From positions 496,001 to 560,000 of the forward strand of contig CAVVUB010000007.1 in NCBI GenBank assembly GCA_963751335.1: a DNA stretch of 64,000 nucleotides, written 5' to 3'. The notes under the pieces were generated by a model, which was not told the origin of the DNA, made no database searches, and saw only the letters and a list, made by a program, of their open reading frames with translations. Origin of the DNA: Bog-473 sp963751335. Its GTDB lineage: Bacteria > Actinomycetota > Acidimicrobiia > Acidimicrobiales > RAAP-2. Below are positions 1 to 7,809 of this stretch, piece after piece; within the stretch, counting starts at the first letter, position 1, and every line of letters starts with the position of its first letter. The position numbers and the translations under genes are program-made.

Positions 1-950
1 AGGGCGGCCGAACGCTTCTCCCGGTACCCGGCGACATCCACCAGGATCCGGTCCGTCCTCGAGGGGCATTGGCGCTGCACCACTGCACGCGTGAGGTCCT
101 GGAGGGCGCTCAGGGTGGTCCCGCGGGGTCCAACCAGCATCCCGAGGTCGGTACCCAGAGCGGCGATCTCGACCGTCTCTTCATCGAGGAGACGGCACTC
201 GACCGAACCCTCCATCCCGTACTCACTGAGGAGACCGGCCAGAAATGCTCTGCCGACCTCACCCTGCTCTTCGAGCGTCATTCCTTCGGCCATCTCCACC
301 GTCTCCTTCGTTGCCTTGCCCTGTGAGGATTGTTGCGCAGGCTGCTTCACCGGCGCCGACCCATTTGTGGCGGCGCCCGCCCCTTCCTGGGCCGTCGTCG
401 AGGCACCAGCCTGACTGCGGTTGCGTCGTCGTCGGGCCGACCGACTCGTACCAGCCCCGCCCGCTCCGTTCCCTTCGCTGCCACTCGAACGGCTGCCCTC
501 GCTGGCATTGCCGTCGCCGTCTCCGGTGCTGTTCGACGGCCCCGTACCGCCTCCGCTCGATGCGTTCGCCCTGGCCCCTGACCTTCTCGTGGGATCGTCC
601 TCGCCCCCTGGGCGGCCCGAATTTCCCGGACTTGCACCGTTCGAATCTCCGCTATCCGCTTCATCGTCGCTGCGGTCGTTGTTGTTCGAGCGGCCGCTCG
701 ATCCCGACGCCGGGCGCCTTGCGCCCTCGCGGTTCGGCTTCCCGCGACGCGAACGCTCGCGCTTGGGACGGGCAGTGATCGGGCGCACGCGGGCCCGGAC
801 GCGGGCCTCCTCCCGCACCCGGCCGAACAACCCGGTCTTAGGCTCTGAGAGCACGTGCACCTCGGCGTCGTCGAGTGCCACGCCCAATTGATCAAGCGCT
901 CGTTCGGTCGCGTCCTCGACGGTCTTCCCCGTCACCTCTACCCACTCCAC
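1..950 (-). CDS. jag: Jag/KhpB RNA-binding protein, C-terminus cut by window edge
   Basis: The GTG at 950 lies 4 bases after the yidC stop. The first ~50 residues match the Jag_N domain (VEVTGKTVEDATERAL, then PKTGLFG). A linker of roughly 120 residues rich in Gly, Ser, Asn, Arg and Asp follows, and then a KH domain that ends RILVDVAGYREKR at the left edge. The R3H domain expected after it lies outside the window. KhpB/Jag proteins bind RNA and are linked to cell elongation and division in Gram-positives; the gene normally follows yidC as here. The frame is open from 950 to base 1. The long disordered linker between Jag_N and KH is longer than in the short firmicute forms. Coding call is firm; the exact role in this organism is inferred. 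Confidence 0.9.
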   Translation of the reverse strand, partial: MEWVEVTGKTVEDATERALDQLGVALDDAEVHVLSEPKTGLFGRVREEARVRARVRPITARPKRERSRRGKPNREGARRPASGSSGRSNNNDRSDDEADSGDSNGASPGNSGRPGGEDDPTRRSGARANASSGGGTGPSNSTGDGDGNASEGSRSSGSEGNGAGGAGTSRSARRRRNRSQAGASTTAQEGAGAATNGSAPVKQPAQQSSQGKATKETVEMAEGMTLEEQGEVGRAFLAGLLSEYGMEGSVECRLLDEETVEIAALGTDLGMLVGPRGTTLSALQDLTRAVVQRQCPSRTDRILVDVAGYREKRSAA

Positions 951-954
951 GGTG

Positions 955-2082
955 TTATCGAGCCTTTCTCGTCCGTTTCGAGCGAGAACGCGGATGGGCT
1001 TTTGGTTCCGGTGGCTGGTCGCCACCCGATGAGGCATCGCCAGTGGAAGGCTTCCCGCTGGAAGCCTTGCCGTTCGAGGCCCTCCCATTGGAGGCCTTGC
1101 CGTTGCCGTTGGCCTTCGCGCCGGAGCTCGGATTCTTCTTGGGTGGCACCGTCCCCTTGGCGAGCGCAGTCCCGTCTGTGGCAGTCGATGCCTTCTTGGT
1201 CGGTTTCGAAGGAGGAGGGGGTGGTGCTATCTCTTTCTTCTCTTCCTTCTTTTCATCCTTGGCCGAGCCGATCTCTCGCTCGGCTGTGACCGCTGTGACC
1301 ATGCCCGACCGGAACATGACCTCCTGCGTCAAGATCCGCATTGCTGAAGATACAACCATGTAAATGGTTGCTCCCGCCGGCACCTTTAGGTAAATCGCAC
1401 CAAAGGCAATCGGGAATATCTTTTGCATCGTTTGCATCTGTGGATTGGCAGCGGCAGCCTGCGGATTCCGGCTGTTCATCTGCTTCATCTGGTAGTACTG
1501 CAGGAAGACGGCGATCGCTATGAGTGCCAGGTACGGGAGGATCCCAGGGAAGCCGTGGCCCGAGAGAGGCGAGGTCGACAAATCCATCCCGAACCACCAC
1601 GGCATATGACCATGACTGGCAACCAGCGCCTGGTGCATTTGCGATCCGGAAGGGAGATATTCAGAGTTGGTTGCGGTCGTTTTTGAGAGATCCCGAATCA
1701 GTGAATAGAGAACGATCAGGAACGGCATTTGGAGAAGTGGCGGCAGGCAGGCGCCAAATGGGCTTGTCCCGTTCTCCTTGTACAGCTTCATCATTTCCTG
1801 GTTGAGCAGCTCCCGGTTCTCCGGGCCTTTGTATTTGGCTTGAAGCTTCTTCAGCTCCGGCTGCAGCCGTTGCATGGCGATCATGGAGCGGGTGCTCTTC
1901 ACCGTGATCGGCGTCAGAGCCAGCATGATGATGATCGTCAGACCGGCGATGGCGAAGCCGTAGTTCGGCCAGATGGCGTAGAGGCCGGCCAGGATCCAGC
2001 CGAAGAGCTTCAACAGCGGGTGGAAGACGTTGAGGATCGGCTGGACCGGGCTCGACGCGGCCATCATGGCGTGGGTCAGCAT
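955..2082 (-). CDS. yidC: YidC membrane protein insertase
   Basis: 375 residues. YidC/Oxa1 family insertases place membrane proteins in the cytoplasmic membrane, alone or with SecYEG. Hydrophobic segments lie near residues 24-56, 112-132, 178-197 and 223-250. Between the first two is the cytoplasmic amphipathic region (QRLQPELKKLQAKYKG). The ~95-residue tail starts with acidic/lysine and proline stretches and ends in a very basic, Gly/Ser/Asn-repetitive segment (RSRSKRTRKAR), a feature associated with ribosome contact in this family. There is no large periplasmic domain, as expected for Gram-positive-type YidC. The ATG overlaps the 3' end of yidD by 7 bases and the stop is 4 bases before the jag start, so the genes are translationally linked. 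Confidence 0.95.
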   Translation of the reverse strand: MLTHAMMAASSPVQPILNVFHPLLKLFGWILAGLYAIWPNYGFAIAGLTIIIMLALTPITVKSTRSMIAMQRLQPELKKLQAKYKGPENRELLNQEMMKLYKENGTSPFGACLPPLLQMPFLIVLYSLIRDLSKTTATNSEYLPSGSQMHQALVASHGHMPWWFGMDLSTSPLSGHGFPGILPYLALIAIAVFLQYYQMKQMNSRNPQAAAANPQMQTMQKIFPIAFGAIYLKVPAGATIYMVVSSAMRILTQEVMFRSGMVTAVTAEREIGSAKDEKKEEKKEIAPPPPPSKPTKKASTATDGTALAKGTVPPKKNPSSGAKANGNGKASNGRASNGKASSGKPSTGDASSGGDQPPEPKAHPRSRSKRTRKAR

Positions 2083-2600
2083 GGTTGGCGCACCTCGGTC
2101 GCCTGGGTGTCCTGGGTGGCCTGCGCGGCCTGCGCGGCCTGGGTGGCCTCGGTGGCCTGGGAGGCCTCGTTCATGTCAGCCACTTCGTTCGTATCGTTGA
2201 GCGGGCCGGCCCGAACCACGTGCCCGGGGGCCTGTCCGCAGTCATGGGCATGTGACGCACCGTCGGGCAGGGGCACCAGGTCGATCCCGTGGGGACCGAA
2301 GGGCCGGCAACGGAGGAGGCGGCGGGCGGTCAGTCCGAAGGCCCGCCAGAAGCCGTGCACGCTGAAGGCCTCCACGGCATAGTTGGAGCAACTCGGGTAG
2401 TAACGACAGGTCGACACCCGGCCCGAGGCAGCCCCTTGGTAGGCCTTGAGCAGGAACAATGCGCCCCGCCGGGACCAGGGCCGGCGGGTGGAGGCGGTGG
2501 ACACCTCCAGGGGAGAGCCGGAGGTTGGATTGGCGGGATTGGCGGGATTGGCGGGATCGGTGGGATCGGCGGCGCGAGTAGGGGCGGTCACGGTGGTCAT
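2076..2600 (-). CDS. yidD: YidD membrane insertion efficiency factor with extended low-complexity ends
   Basis: The core at about residues 45-110 is a typical YidD domain (LLKAYQGAASGR, then CRYYPSCSNYAVEAF, then RRLLRCRPFGPHGID); its cysteines are the family signature. YidD helps YidC-dependent insertion at the inner face of the membrane. The protein is 174 residues, about twice the usual size. It has an N-terminal run of DP/NP/ANP repeats and a C-terminal run of QATEATQAAQA-type repeats, both encoded by short tandem DNA repeats (about 2524-2575 and 2095-2165). The ATG at 2600 overlaps the rnpA stop as ATGA. An internal start is possible but would not remove the C-terminal repeats. Confidence 0.9.
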   Translation of the reverse strand: MTTVTAPTRAADPTDPANPANPANPTSGSPLEVSTASTRRPWSRRGALFLLKAYQGAASGRVSTCRYYPSCSNYAVEAFSVHGFWRAFGLTARRLLRCRPFGPHGIDLVPLPDGASHAHDCGQAPGHVVRAGPLNDTNEVADMNEASQATEATQAAQAAQATQDTQATEVRQPC

Positions 2601-2962
2601 CGGACGCGAACCGCCTGGTCATGGGAGGCACGCCGGAGAGCCTTGGCCACGTCGGCCCGGAAGGCCGCCGGCTGTGTCGAGGCCGATTCGGGGGAGAATC
2701 GGAGCAGATACGTGCCCCGGGGCAGGCGGTGTGCCTGGCTGCGGACGACCTCGCGGGCCCGGCGACGGAGGCGGTTGCGCACGACGGCCGGGCCGCACTG
2801 CGTGCCAATTGCATAGCCGACCTGGGGAAACACGCCCCGGGCCGAGGGTTGGGCCGGGACGAAAGCGGCCCGGACGGGTCCGCTCGACCCGCGTGCCCGG
2901 GAGCGCTGCAGCTCCGCAAAGGCAGCGCGGGTGGTGATCCGTCCGACCGTCGACGCAGGCAC
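2597..2962 (-). CDS. rnpA: Ribonuclease P protein component
   Basis: RnpA is the small basic cofactor of the RNase P ribozyme that trims the 5' leader of pre-tRNAs. The signature RNRLRRRAREVVRSQ is present, preceded by GYAIGTQCGPAV. The GTG at 2962 is chosen because it begins just before the usual N-terminal VGRITTRAAFAEL and lies 8 bases after the rpmH stop; it gives 121 residues, the normal size. A longer open frame upstream overlaps rpmH and is not supported. The stop overlaps the yidD start (ATGA). Confidence 0.93.
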   Translation of the reverse strand: MPASTVGRITTRAAFAELQRSRARGSSGPVRAAFVPAQPSARGVFPQVGYAIGTQCGPAVVRNRLRRRAREVVRSQAHRLPRGTYLLRFSPESASTQPAAFRADVAKALRRASHDQAVRVR

Positions 2963-2970
2963 CTGGGTCC

Positions 2971-3105
2971 TCAGACGGTGAGCCGGTGGCGCCCCTTGAG
3001 CCGCCGTGACTTCAGAATCGCCCGCCCGGCGCGGGTCGACATGCGCTTGCGGAAGCCGTGGGTCTTGGCCCGCTTCCGGGTGTTGGGTTGGTAGGTGCGC
3101 TTCAC
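2971..3105 (-). CDS. rpmH: 50S ribosomal protein L34
   Basis: A 44-residue protein starting at GTG 3105: KRTYQPNTRKRAKTHGFRKR followed by MSTRAGRAILKSRRLKGRH. This is the invariant L34 sequence of the large ribosomal subunit. It is the first gene of the minus-strand set rpmH–rnpA–yidD–yidC–jag and is divergent from dnaA. The 236 bases between rpmH and dnaA must hold both promoters; no clear DnaA box was seen there. Confidence 0.97.
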   Translation of the reverse strand: MKRTYQPNTRKRAKTHGFRKRMSTRAGRAILKSRRLKGRHRLTV

Positions 3106-3341
3106 AATCAGCCTTTCGCGACGACGCGGCGTCCGGAGGTCTTCGTCGCAGGGTCATGCCGCGGCCTTCGGGTCGAATCCGGCCGCCGGCGGCGAGTCCT
3201 CCCATGTTAGGCGCGATTTGGGGACCGGCTCTAGTCGCATCGTGGTGCCGCGGTGTACGTTCGTCGAATTACCCGTACCGAGGATCGTTCCGAACGCAGT
3301 GGCTGGACGCCGAGGGGGGAGAAGGGGCGATCGGAACACCG

Positions 3342-4838
3342 GTGAACCAGGCTGGAGTCCTCTGGACGAAGTGCACGGGGTCCCTGCGCGAGCAGGTCTC
3401 GGAGACCACCTGGCAGCTGTGGCTCTCTGGGATCGAGCCGGTGGATTTCCACGACGGGGTGTTCGTTTTGGCCGTGCCCAACGGTCTGATCAGGGAGCGG
3501 GTCGAGTCCCGCTACCTGCCCATGATCGAGGACACGTTGGCCAACGAGGTGGGTTCTCCCGTCCGGGGCCGGCTCGAGGTCCACGAGGCTCCGCCGGCCG
3601 CCTCTCCGGCGGCCTACGACTCTGCCGGCCTCGAGCAGGTGACCGAGGCCGTCGGCGTGGGGGCTGGTGCGGGGTCGGGGTCCGAACTGCGCTCCGGGGG
3701 CCCGCTGGGGAGCCCGGAGCGGGACGGAGCGAACGGAGCCGGTGCAGGGGCCGGCTCGAGGTCCAACTTCGGTCCCGGCGGAGCGACGTCGGGGCGGGAT
3801 TCCCCGGCCGTTCAGCTGGACTCGAAGTTCACCTTTGACACCTTCGTGGCCGCCTCGTCGAACCGGCTGGCCCACGCCGCGGCACAGGCCGTGGCCGAGA
3901 CCCCGGGGCGCTCGTACAACCCCTTGTTCATCTACGGCGACTCGGGACTGGGCAAGACCCACCTCCTGCACGCCATCGGGAACTACGTCACCGAGAACTA
4001 CCCCCGGCGCAAGGTCCTCTACGTCACCACCGAGACCTTCATGAACGACTTCGTCGACTCGCTGCGCACCTCGACCACGCTGGCCTTCAAGCGCCGATAC
4101 CGCGACTGCGACGTCCTCCTCATCGACGACGTCCAGTTCATGGAGCGCAAGGAGGGCCTCCAAGAGGAGTTCTTCCACACGTACAACGACTTGAAGGGCG
4201 CCTCCAAGCAGATCGTGCTCACCTCTGACCGGCCGCCGAAGTCCATCGAGACCCTCGAGGACCGCCTGCGCAGCCGCTTTCTGTCCGGCCTGATCACCGA
4301 GATCGACCCGCCGGATCTCGAGACACGGCTGGCCATCCTCCGCTCGAAATCCATGAGCGAGCACCACGACGTGCCCGACGACGTGCTCGAGTTCATCGCC
4401 TCGCACGTGAAGGACAACATCCGAGAGCTCGAGGGCGCACTCATCCGTATCTGTGCCTACGCCAAGCTCAACAACCAGCCCATTTCCCTCTCACAGGCCG
4501 AGGAGGTCCTCTCGGACCTGGTCCGGGCCGGGGAACCCCGGCGGATCTCGCCCCAGATCATCCTCGACACGACCGCCGCGGCCTACGGCTTCTCGGTCGA
4601 GGCCCTGATCGGGCCCAGCCGCACCCGCCCCCTGGTCACGGCGCGCCAGGTGGCCATGTATCTCACCCGTGATCTCACGGACTACAGCTATCCGGCCATC
4701 GGTCGGGTCTTCGGCAAGCGCGACCACACGACCGTGATCCACGCCGTCGACAAGATCGCCGGCCAAATGCAGGAACGCCGGCAGATCTACGACCAGGTCA
4801 CCGAACTGATCCAGAACATCCGTGCCGGCTCGGCCTGA
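3342..4838 (+). CDS. dnaA: Chromosomal replication initiator DnaA
   Basis: DnaA is the AAA+ ATPase that binds DnaA boxes at oriC and opens the duplex. Domain I occupies about residues 1-85 (WTKCTGSLREQVSETTWQLW). A Gly/Ser-rich domain II linker runs to about 160. Domain III has Walker A GDSGLGKTHLL near residue 199 and Walker B DVLLIDDVQF near 257. Domain IV ends with the DNA-binding signature KRDHTTVIHAVDKI near 458. The GTG at 3342 is preferred because homology begins just after it and a G-rich ribosome-binding stretch precedes it; it gives 498 residues. The frame stays open upstream to 3006, but that part overlaps rpmH and looks non-coding. Confidence 0.95.
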   Translation: MNQAGVLWTKCTGSLREQVSETTWQLWLSGIEPVDFHDGVFVLAVPNGLIRERVESRYLPMIEDTLANEVGSPVRGRLEVHEAPPAASPAAYDSAGLEQVTEAVGVGAGAGSGSELRSGGPLGSPERDGANGAGAGAGSRSNFGPGGATSGRDSPAVQLDSKFTFDTFVAASSNRLAHAAAQAVAETPGRSYNPLFIYGDSGLGKTHLLHAIGNYVTENYPRRKVLYVTTETFMNDFVDSLRTSTTLAFKRRYRDCDVLLIDDVQFMERKEGLQEEFFHTYNDLKGASKQIVLTSDRPPKSIETLEDRLRSRFLSGLITEIDPPDLETRLAILRSKSMSEHHDVPDDVLEFIASHVKDNIRELEGALIRICAYAKLNNQPISLSQAEEVLSDLVRAGEPRRISPQIILDTTAAAYGFSVEALIGPSRTRPLVTARQVAMYLTRDLTDYSYPAIGRVFGKRDHTTVIHAVDKIAGQMQERRQIYDQVTELIQNIRAGSA

Positions 4839-5130
4839 CCCGATCGCTCCGGCCGTCGTCCTGCCCAGTGCGCCGACGACGGCACAGCCTGTGGACAGTT
4901 ACCGGGCCCGCTGGGGACAGAGGGGCGCCGCGTCCCCAGGCGGGCGCGAAGTCGCCCCGGCGAGACCTCGGCGGGGTCTTTCCACCCACATGGCCATGGG
5001 GACAACGAATGCGCACCCGACCAGGGCGCCCGGAGCGTCGTCCACAATCCACAGCCCTTACTACCTTTACCCCTAGACATATGTCCCTCTCCACGTCGAA
5101 GTGCAGGGCGCCCACCCGAAAGGACATTTC
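4839..5130. other. Putative oriC (dnaA–dnaN intergenic region)
   Basis: This gap holds several DnaA-box-like nonamers. They are CTGTCCACA (reverse strand, 4890-4898), CTGTCCCCA (reverse, 4912-4920), TTGTCCCCA (reverse, 4997-5005), TCGTCCACA (5038-5046) and CAATCCACA (5045-5053). The actinobacterial consensus is TTGTCCACA. A more AT-rich stretch at about 5055-5085 follows the boxes and could be the unwinding element. Position between dnaA and dnaN is the standard actinobacterial oriC. The sites are by-eye matches, none of them exact. Confidence 0.75.
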
Positions 5131-6252
5131 GTGAAGTTCAGATCCGAGCGCGACGCCCTCGTCGAGATGCTGGCCACGGCGAGCCGCGCCATCGGAGGCC
5201 GCAGCGGTTCCTCACCGGTGTTGCTGGGCCTGCTCCTCACGTGCACCGGAAACACCCTCACCGTGACCGGCACCGACCTCGATCTGACGATTCAGGTCAC
5301 CGACGAGATCATCGGCATCGACGACGGAAGTTGTGTCGTCCCGGCGCGGCTCTCGACTGACATCGTGCGCCGGCTCGAGCCCGGAGCGGTGACGTTCTCC
5401 GACGAGGGTGATGCCCTGACGATCTCGGCGGCCCGCTCGACCTTCAAGTTGCACACGTACCCCGTCGTCGAGTTCCCACCCGTGGCTCGGACCGACGAAC
5501 CCACGGCACACCTCAACGAGGGCGCATTCGGCCTGGCCATCCGTCAGGTCGTGCGCGCCGCATCGCACGACGACGGCCGCCCGCTGCTCACCGGCGTTCT
5601 GGTCTCACGGGTCGATCAGTCGCTGCGCCTCGTGGCCACCGACTCGTATCGCATGGCCATGCGGGACCTGGCGGGAACGAATGTCATCCTCGGCGAGGAG
5701 GACCTGCTCGTGCCGGCTCGGGCCCTGTCCGAACTGCAGCGGTTGCCGAGCACCAGCAGCTCGTCGGAGGAGGGGGAGAACGACAAGGTGGGCGTGGCGG
5801 CCAGCAGCAACGAGATCACGTTCTGGCAGGGAAAGGTGCAGATCAGCACGCGCCTGCTCGAGGGTCGGTACCCGGACTACAAGCAGCTGATCCCCGACCA
5901 CTACCCCAACCGGCTGCACCTGGGGAAGGAGAGCTTCCTGGCTGCGTTGCGCCGTGTGCAGCTGCTGGTTCGCGACAACACGACGCCGGTCCGTTTGTCG
6001 ATGCGCCAGGCCGGCGTGGATCTCAGCGTCCAGAGCCAGGACGTCGGAGACGCGGCCGAGGCGGTCGACGGCGACTACACGGGTGAAGATTTGATCATCG
6101 CCTTCAACCCGTCCTACCTCATCGACGGGGTGGAGGCCGTGGCCGGCGACGAGGTGATCGTGGAGACGGCCGATGCGTCACGGGCGGCGACGGTGCGCGG
6201 CGCCGAAGACGAGGAGTTCCGCTACCTGTTGATGCCGGTGCGGGTGTCCTGA
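5131..6252 (+). CDS. dnaN: DNA polymerase III beta sliding clamp
   Basis: 373 residues. The clamp encircles DNA and tethers polymerase III and other partners. The N-terminus KFRSERDALVEMLATASRAI and the motif GTDLDLTIQV fit DnaN. The C-terminal end (EFRYLLMPVRVS) corresponds to the conserved LMP(M/V)R ending of beta clamps. The GTG at 5131 is chosen because AAGGA lies 8 bases upstream; an upstream in-frame GTG at 5101 would add ten unsupported residues. recF begins 16 bases downstream. Confidence 0.96.
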   Translation: MKFRSERDALVEMLATASRAIGGRSGSSPVLLGLLLTCTGNTLTVTGTDLDLTIQVTDEIIGIDDGSCVVPARLSTDIVRRLEPGAVTFSDEGDALTISAARSTFKLHTYPVVEFPPVARTDEPTAHLNEGAFGLAIRQVVRAASHDDGRPLLTGVLVSRVDQSLRLVATDSYRMAMRDLAGTNVILGEEDLLVPARALSELQRLPSTSSSSEEGENDKVGVAASSNEITFWQGKVQISTRLLEGRYPDYKQLIPDHYPNRLHLGKESFLAALRRVQLLVRDNTTPVRLSMRQAGVDLSVQSQDVGDAAEAVDGDYTGEDLIIAFNPSYLIDGVEAVAGDEVIVETADASRAATVRGAEDEEFRYLLMPVRVS

Positions 6253-6268
6253 GCGGGCCACAACCGCG

Positions 6269-7348
6269 GTGAGCATCCGACATCTGGAGCTGACCGACTT
6301 CCGTCTCTTCAGGGCCGCCGTGTTCGAGCCGCAACATGACGGCACCACGGTGATCACGGGTGCGAACGGGACCGGCAAGACGAGCGTGCTCGAGGCGATC
6401 GTGTACCTGGGCACCCGGCGCTCCTTCCGGGGGGCGCCGAGCGAGGCCCTGGTACGCACCGAGGCGACGAGAGCCATCGTGCGCGCCGAAGTGGCGGGGG
6501 AGACCGGGCCGGTCTCGGTGGACGCAGAGATCGCCCCGGGCGGCCGCAGTCGGACCCGGGTCAACCGCAAGGCCGCCTCGGCCCGCAAGGACCTGGCGGC
6601 CGCCATCCCGTGCACGATCTTCTCGCCCGAGGACCTGGCCCTCGTCGGCGGTGCCCCCAAGGGCCGGCGCGACCTGCTCGACGACGCGCTGGCCCTGCTC
6701 GATCCCGAAGGGGCGAGGGCGGCGGACGAAAGCGACCGGGTGCTGCGCCAGCGGGCCGCCCTGTTGCGCCAATCGGGCGGCCGGGTGAGCGAGGACGTGG
6801 CCACCACGCTCGACGTGTGGGACCAACGCCTGGCCGACGCCGGCAAGGTGCTCGTGGCGGCCCGGGAACGGGTGGTGGCGGATCTCGAGCCCCTGGTGGC
6901 GACGACGTACAACCGCCTGGCCGGGGCGCAGGGAGCGCCGGCCCTGGTCCGCCAGTCCTACCAGCGCTCCTGGACGGGCGATCTCTTCGATGCGCTCTCG
7001 GCCAGCCGCAACGACGACGTGCGCCGGGGGGTGAACACGGTCGGCCCGCACCGCGACGAGCTCGTCCTGTTGCTCGAGGGCCGCGAGGCCAGGAGCCACG
7101 CCTCGCAGGGGGAGCAACGCTGCCTGGCCCTGGCCCTGCGGCTGGCCATCCACGAGCTGGTCCGGAGCAAAACGGACCTGCGCCCGACGCTGCTGCTCGA
7201 CGACGTGTTCTCCGAGCTCGACCCGGTGCGCAGCAAGGCCCTGGTGGCCGAGCTGCCGGCCGGTCAGTCGCTGCTGACCACGGCGGCGCCGTTGCCAGAG
7301 GGCATCGACGTGGCCACGGTGGTCCAGGTCGGGGACCTGCTCCGGTGA
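6269..7348 (+). CDS. recF: DNA replication and repair protein RecF
   Basis: 359 residues. RecF is an SMC-like ATPase that loads RecA at gaps with RecO and RecR. Visible motifs are Walker A GANGTGKTS (about residues 31-39), the ABC signature SQGEQRCLALALRLA (about 275) and Walker B LLLDDVFSELD (about 308). Start is GTG 6269, 16 bases after dnaN. The stop overlaps the GTG of the DUF721 gene (GTGA), so they are probably co-translated. There is no gnd gene between dnaN and recF, unlike in Mycobacterium and Streptomyces. Confidence 0.95.
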   Translation: MSIRHLELTDFRLFRAAVFEPQHDGTTVITGANGTGKTSVLEAIVYLGTRRSFRGAPSEALVRTEATRAIVRAEVAGETGPVSVDAEIAPGGRSRTRVNRKAASARKDLAAAIPCTIFSPEDLALVGGAPKGRRDLLDDALALLDPEGARAADESDRVLRQRAALLRQSGGRVSEDVATTLDVWDQRLADAGKVLVAARERVVADLEPLVATTYNRLAGAQGAPALVRQSYQRSWTGDLFDALSASRNDDVRRGVNTVGPHRDELVLLLEGREARSHASQGEQRCLALALRLAIHELVRSKTDLRPTLLLDDVFSELDPVRSKALVAELPAGQSLLTTAAPLPEGIDVATVVQVGDLLR

Positions 7349-7653
7349 GGAACCGACGCGGCGACGGCCCGAGGCGGGTGGGCGAGTCCATGCCACGCGT
7401 GCTCGGACGGCTGGGAGCGCCGCCCGCCGAAGTGCTCGAAGTCGTCTTCACCCGTTGGAACGAGGTGGCCACGGGGGAACTCGGGACCCATCTGCGACCG
7501 CTGCGCGTCGACCAACGGGCCCTCGTGGTGGCGGCCGACCACCCGGCCTGGGCCACCCGGGCGCGCCTGGAATCGGCAGACATCCTGGCCCGTGTGCACG
7601 CGCTGGGCGAGAGCCCCATTCAGCGGCTGGAAGTCGTCGTCGAACGCCCCTGA
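7345..7653 (+). CDS. DUF721 (DciA-like) domain protein
   Basis: 102 residues, GTG start overlapping the recF stop. The core (VLGRLGAPPAEVLEVVFTRW, then LGTHLRPLRVDQRALVV and HPAWATRARL) matches DUF721. This family sits between recF and gyrB in Actinobacteria, and some members (DciA) act as helicase operators that recruit DnaB. The helicase-loading role here is inferred from family and position. The highly basic first ~15 residues are variable. Confidence 0.88.
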   Translation: MRNRRGDGPRRVGESMPRVLGRLGAPPAEVLEVVFTRWNEVATGELGTHLRPLRVDQRALVVAADHPAWATRARLESADILARVHALGESPIQRLEVVVERP

Positions 7654-7716
7654 AACAGGCCTCTGACGTGGGCCGTTGCGACCGTTCATGAGTGCCGAAA
7701 TGACACGGATGTCGGG

Positions 7717-7774
7717 TAGAATGGTGCGTTCGCATCGAAAGGCCGGAAGGACGACCCTTCGGGGATTCGATACG
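7717..7774 (+). promoter_or_regulatory. Possible gyrB promoter -10 and leader hairpin
   Basis: TAGAAT at 7717-7722 resembles a sigma-70-type -10 element; no convincing -35 was found at the right distance. Just downstream, ATCGAA (7734-7739) pairs with TTCGAT (7766-7771). Inside it CCGGAAGG pairs with CCTTCGGG with one mismatch, giving a long stem in the leader about 35 bases before the gyrB start. Its function is unknown. Confidence 0.35.
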
Positions 7775-7809
7775 CACCGCGAAGACGAGGTATTTGAAAG
7801 GGCGCGCCT

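Noticed and set aside
3006..3341. N-terminal extension of dnaA to 3006
   Set aside because: It overlaps rpmH and its residues do not resemble DnaA; the GTG at 3342 fits domain I.
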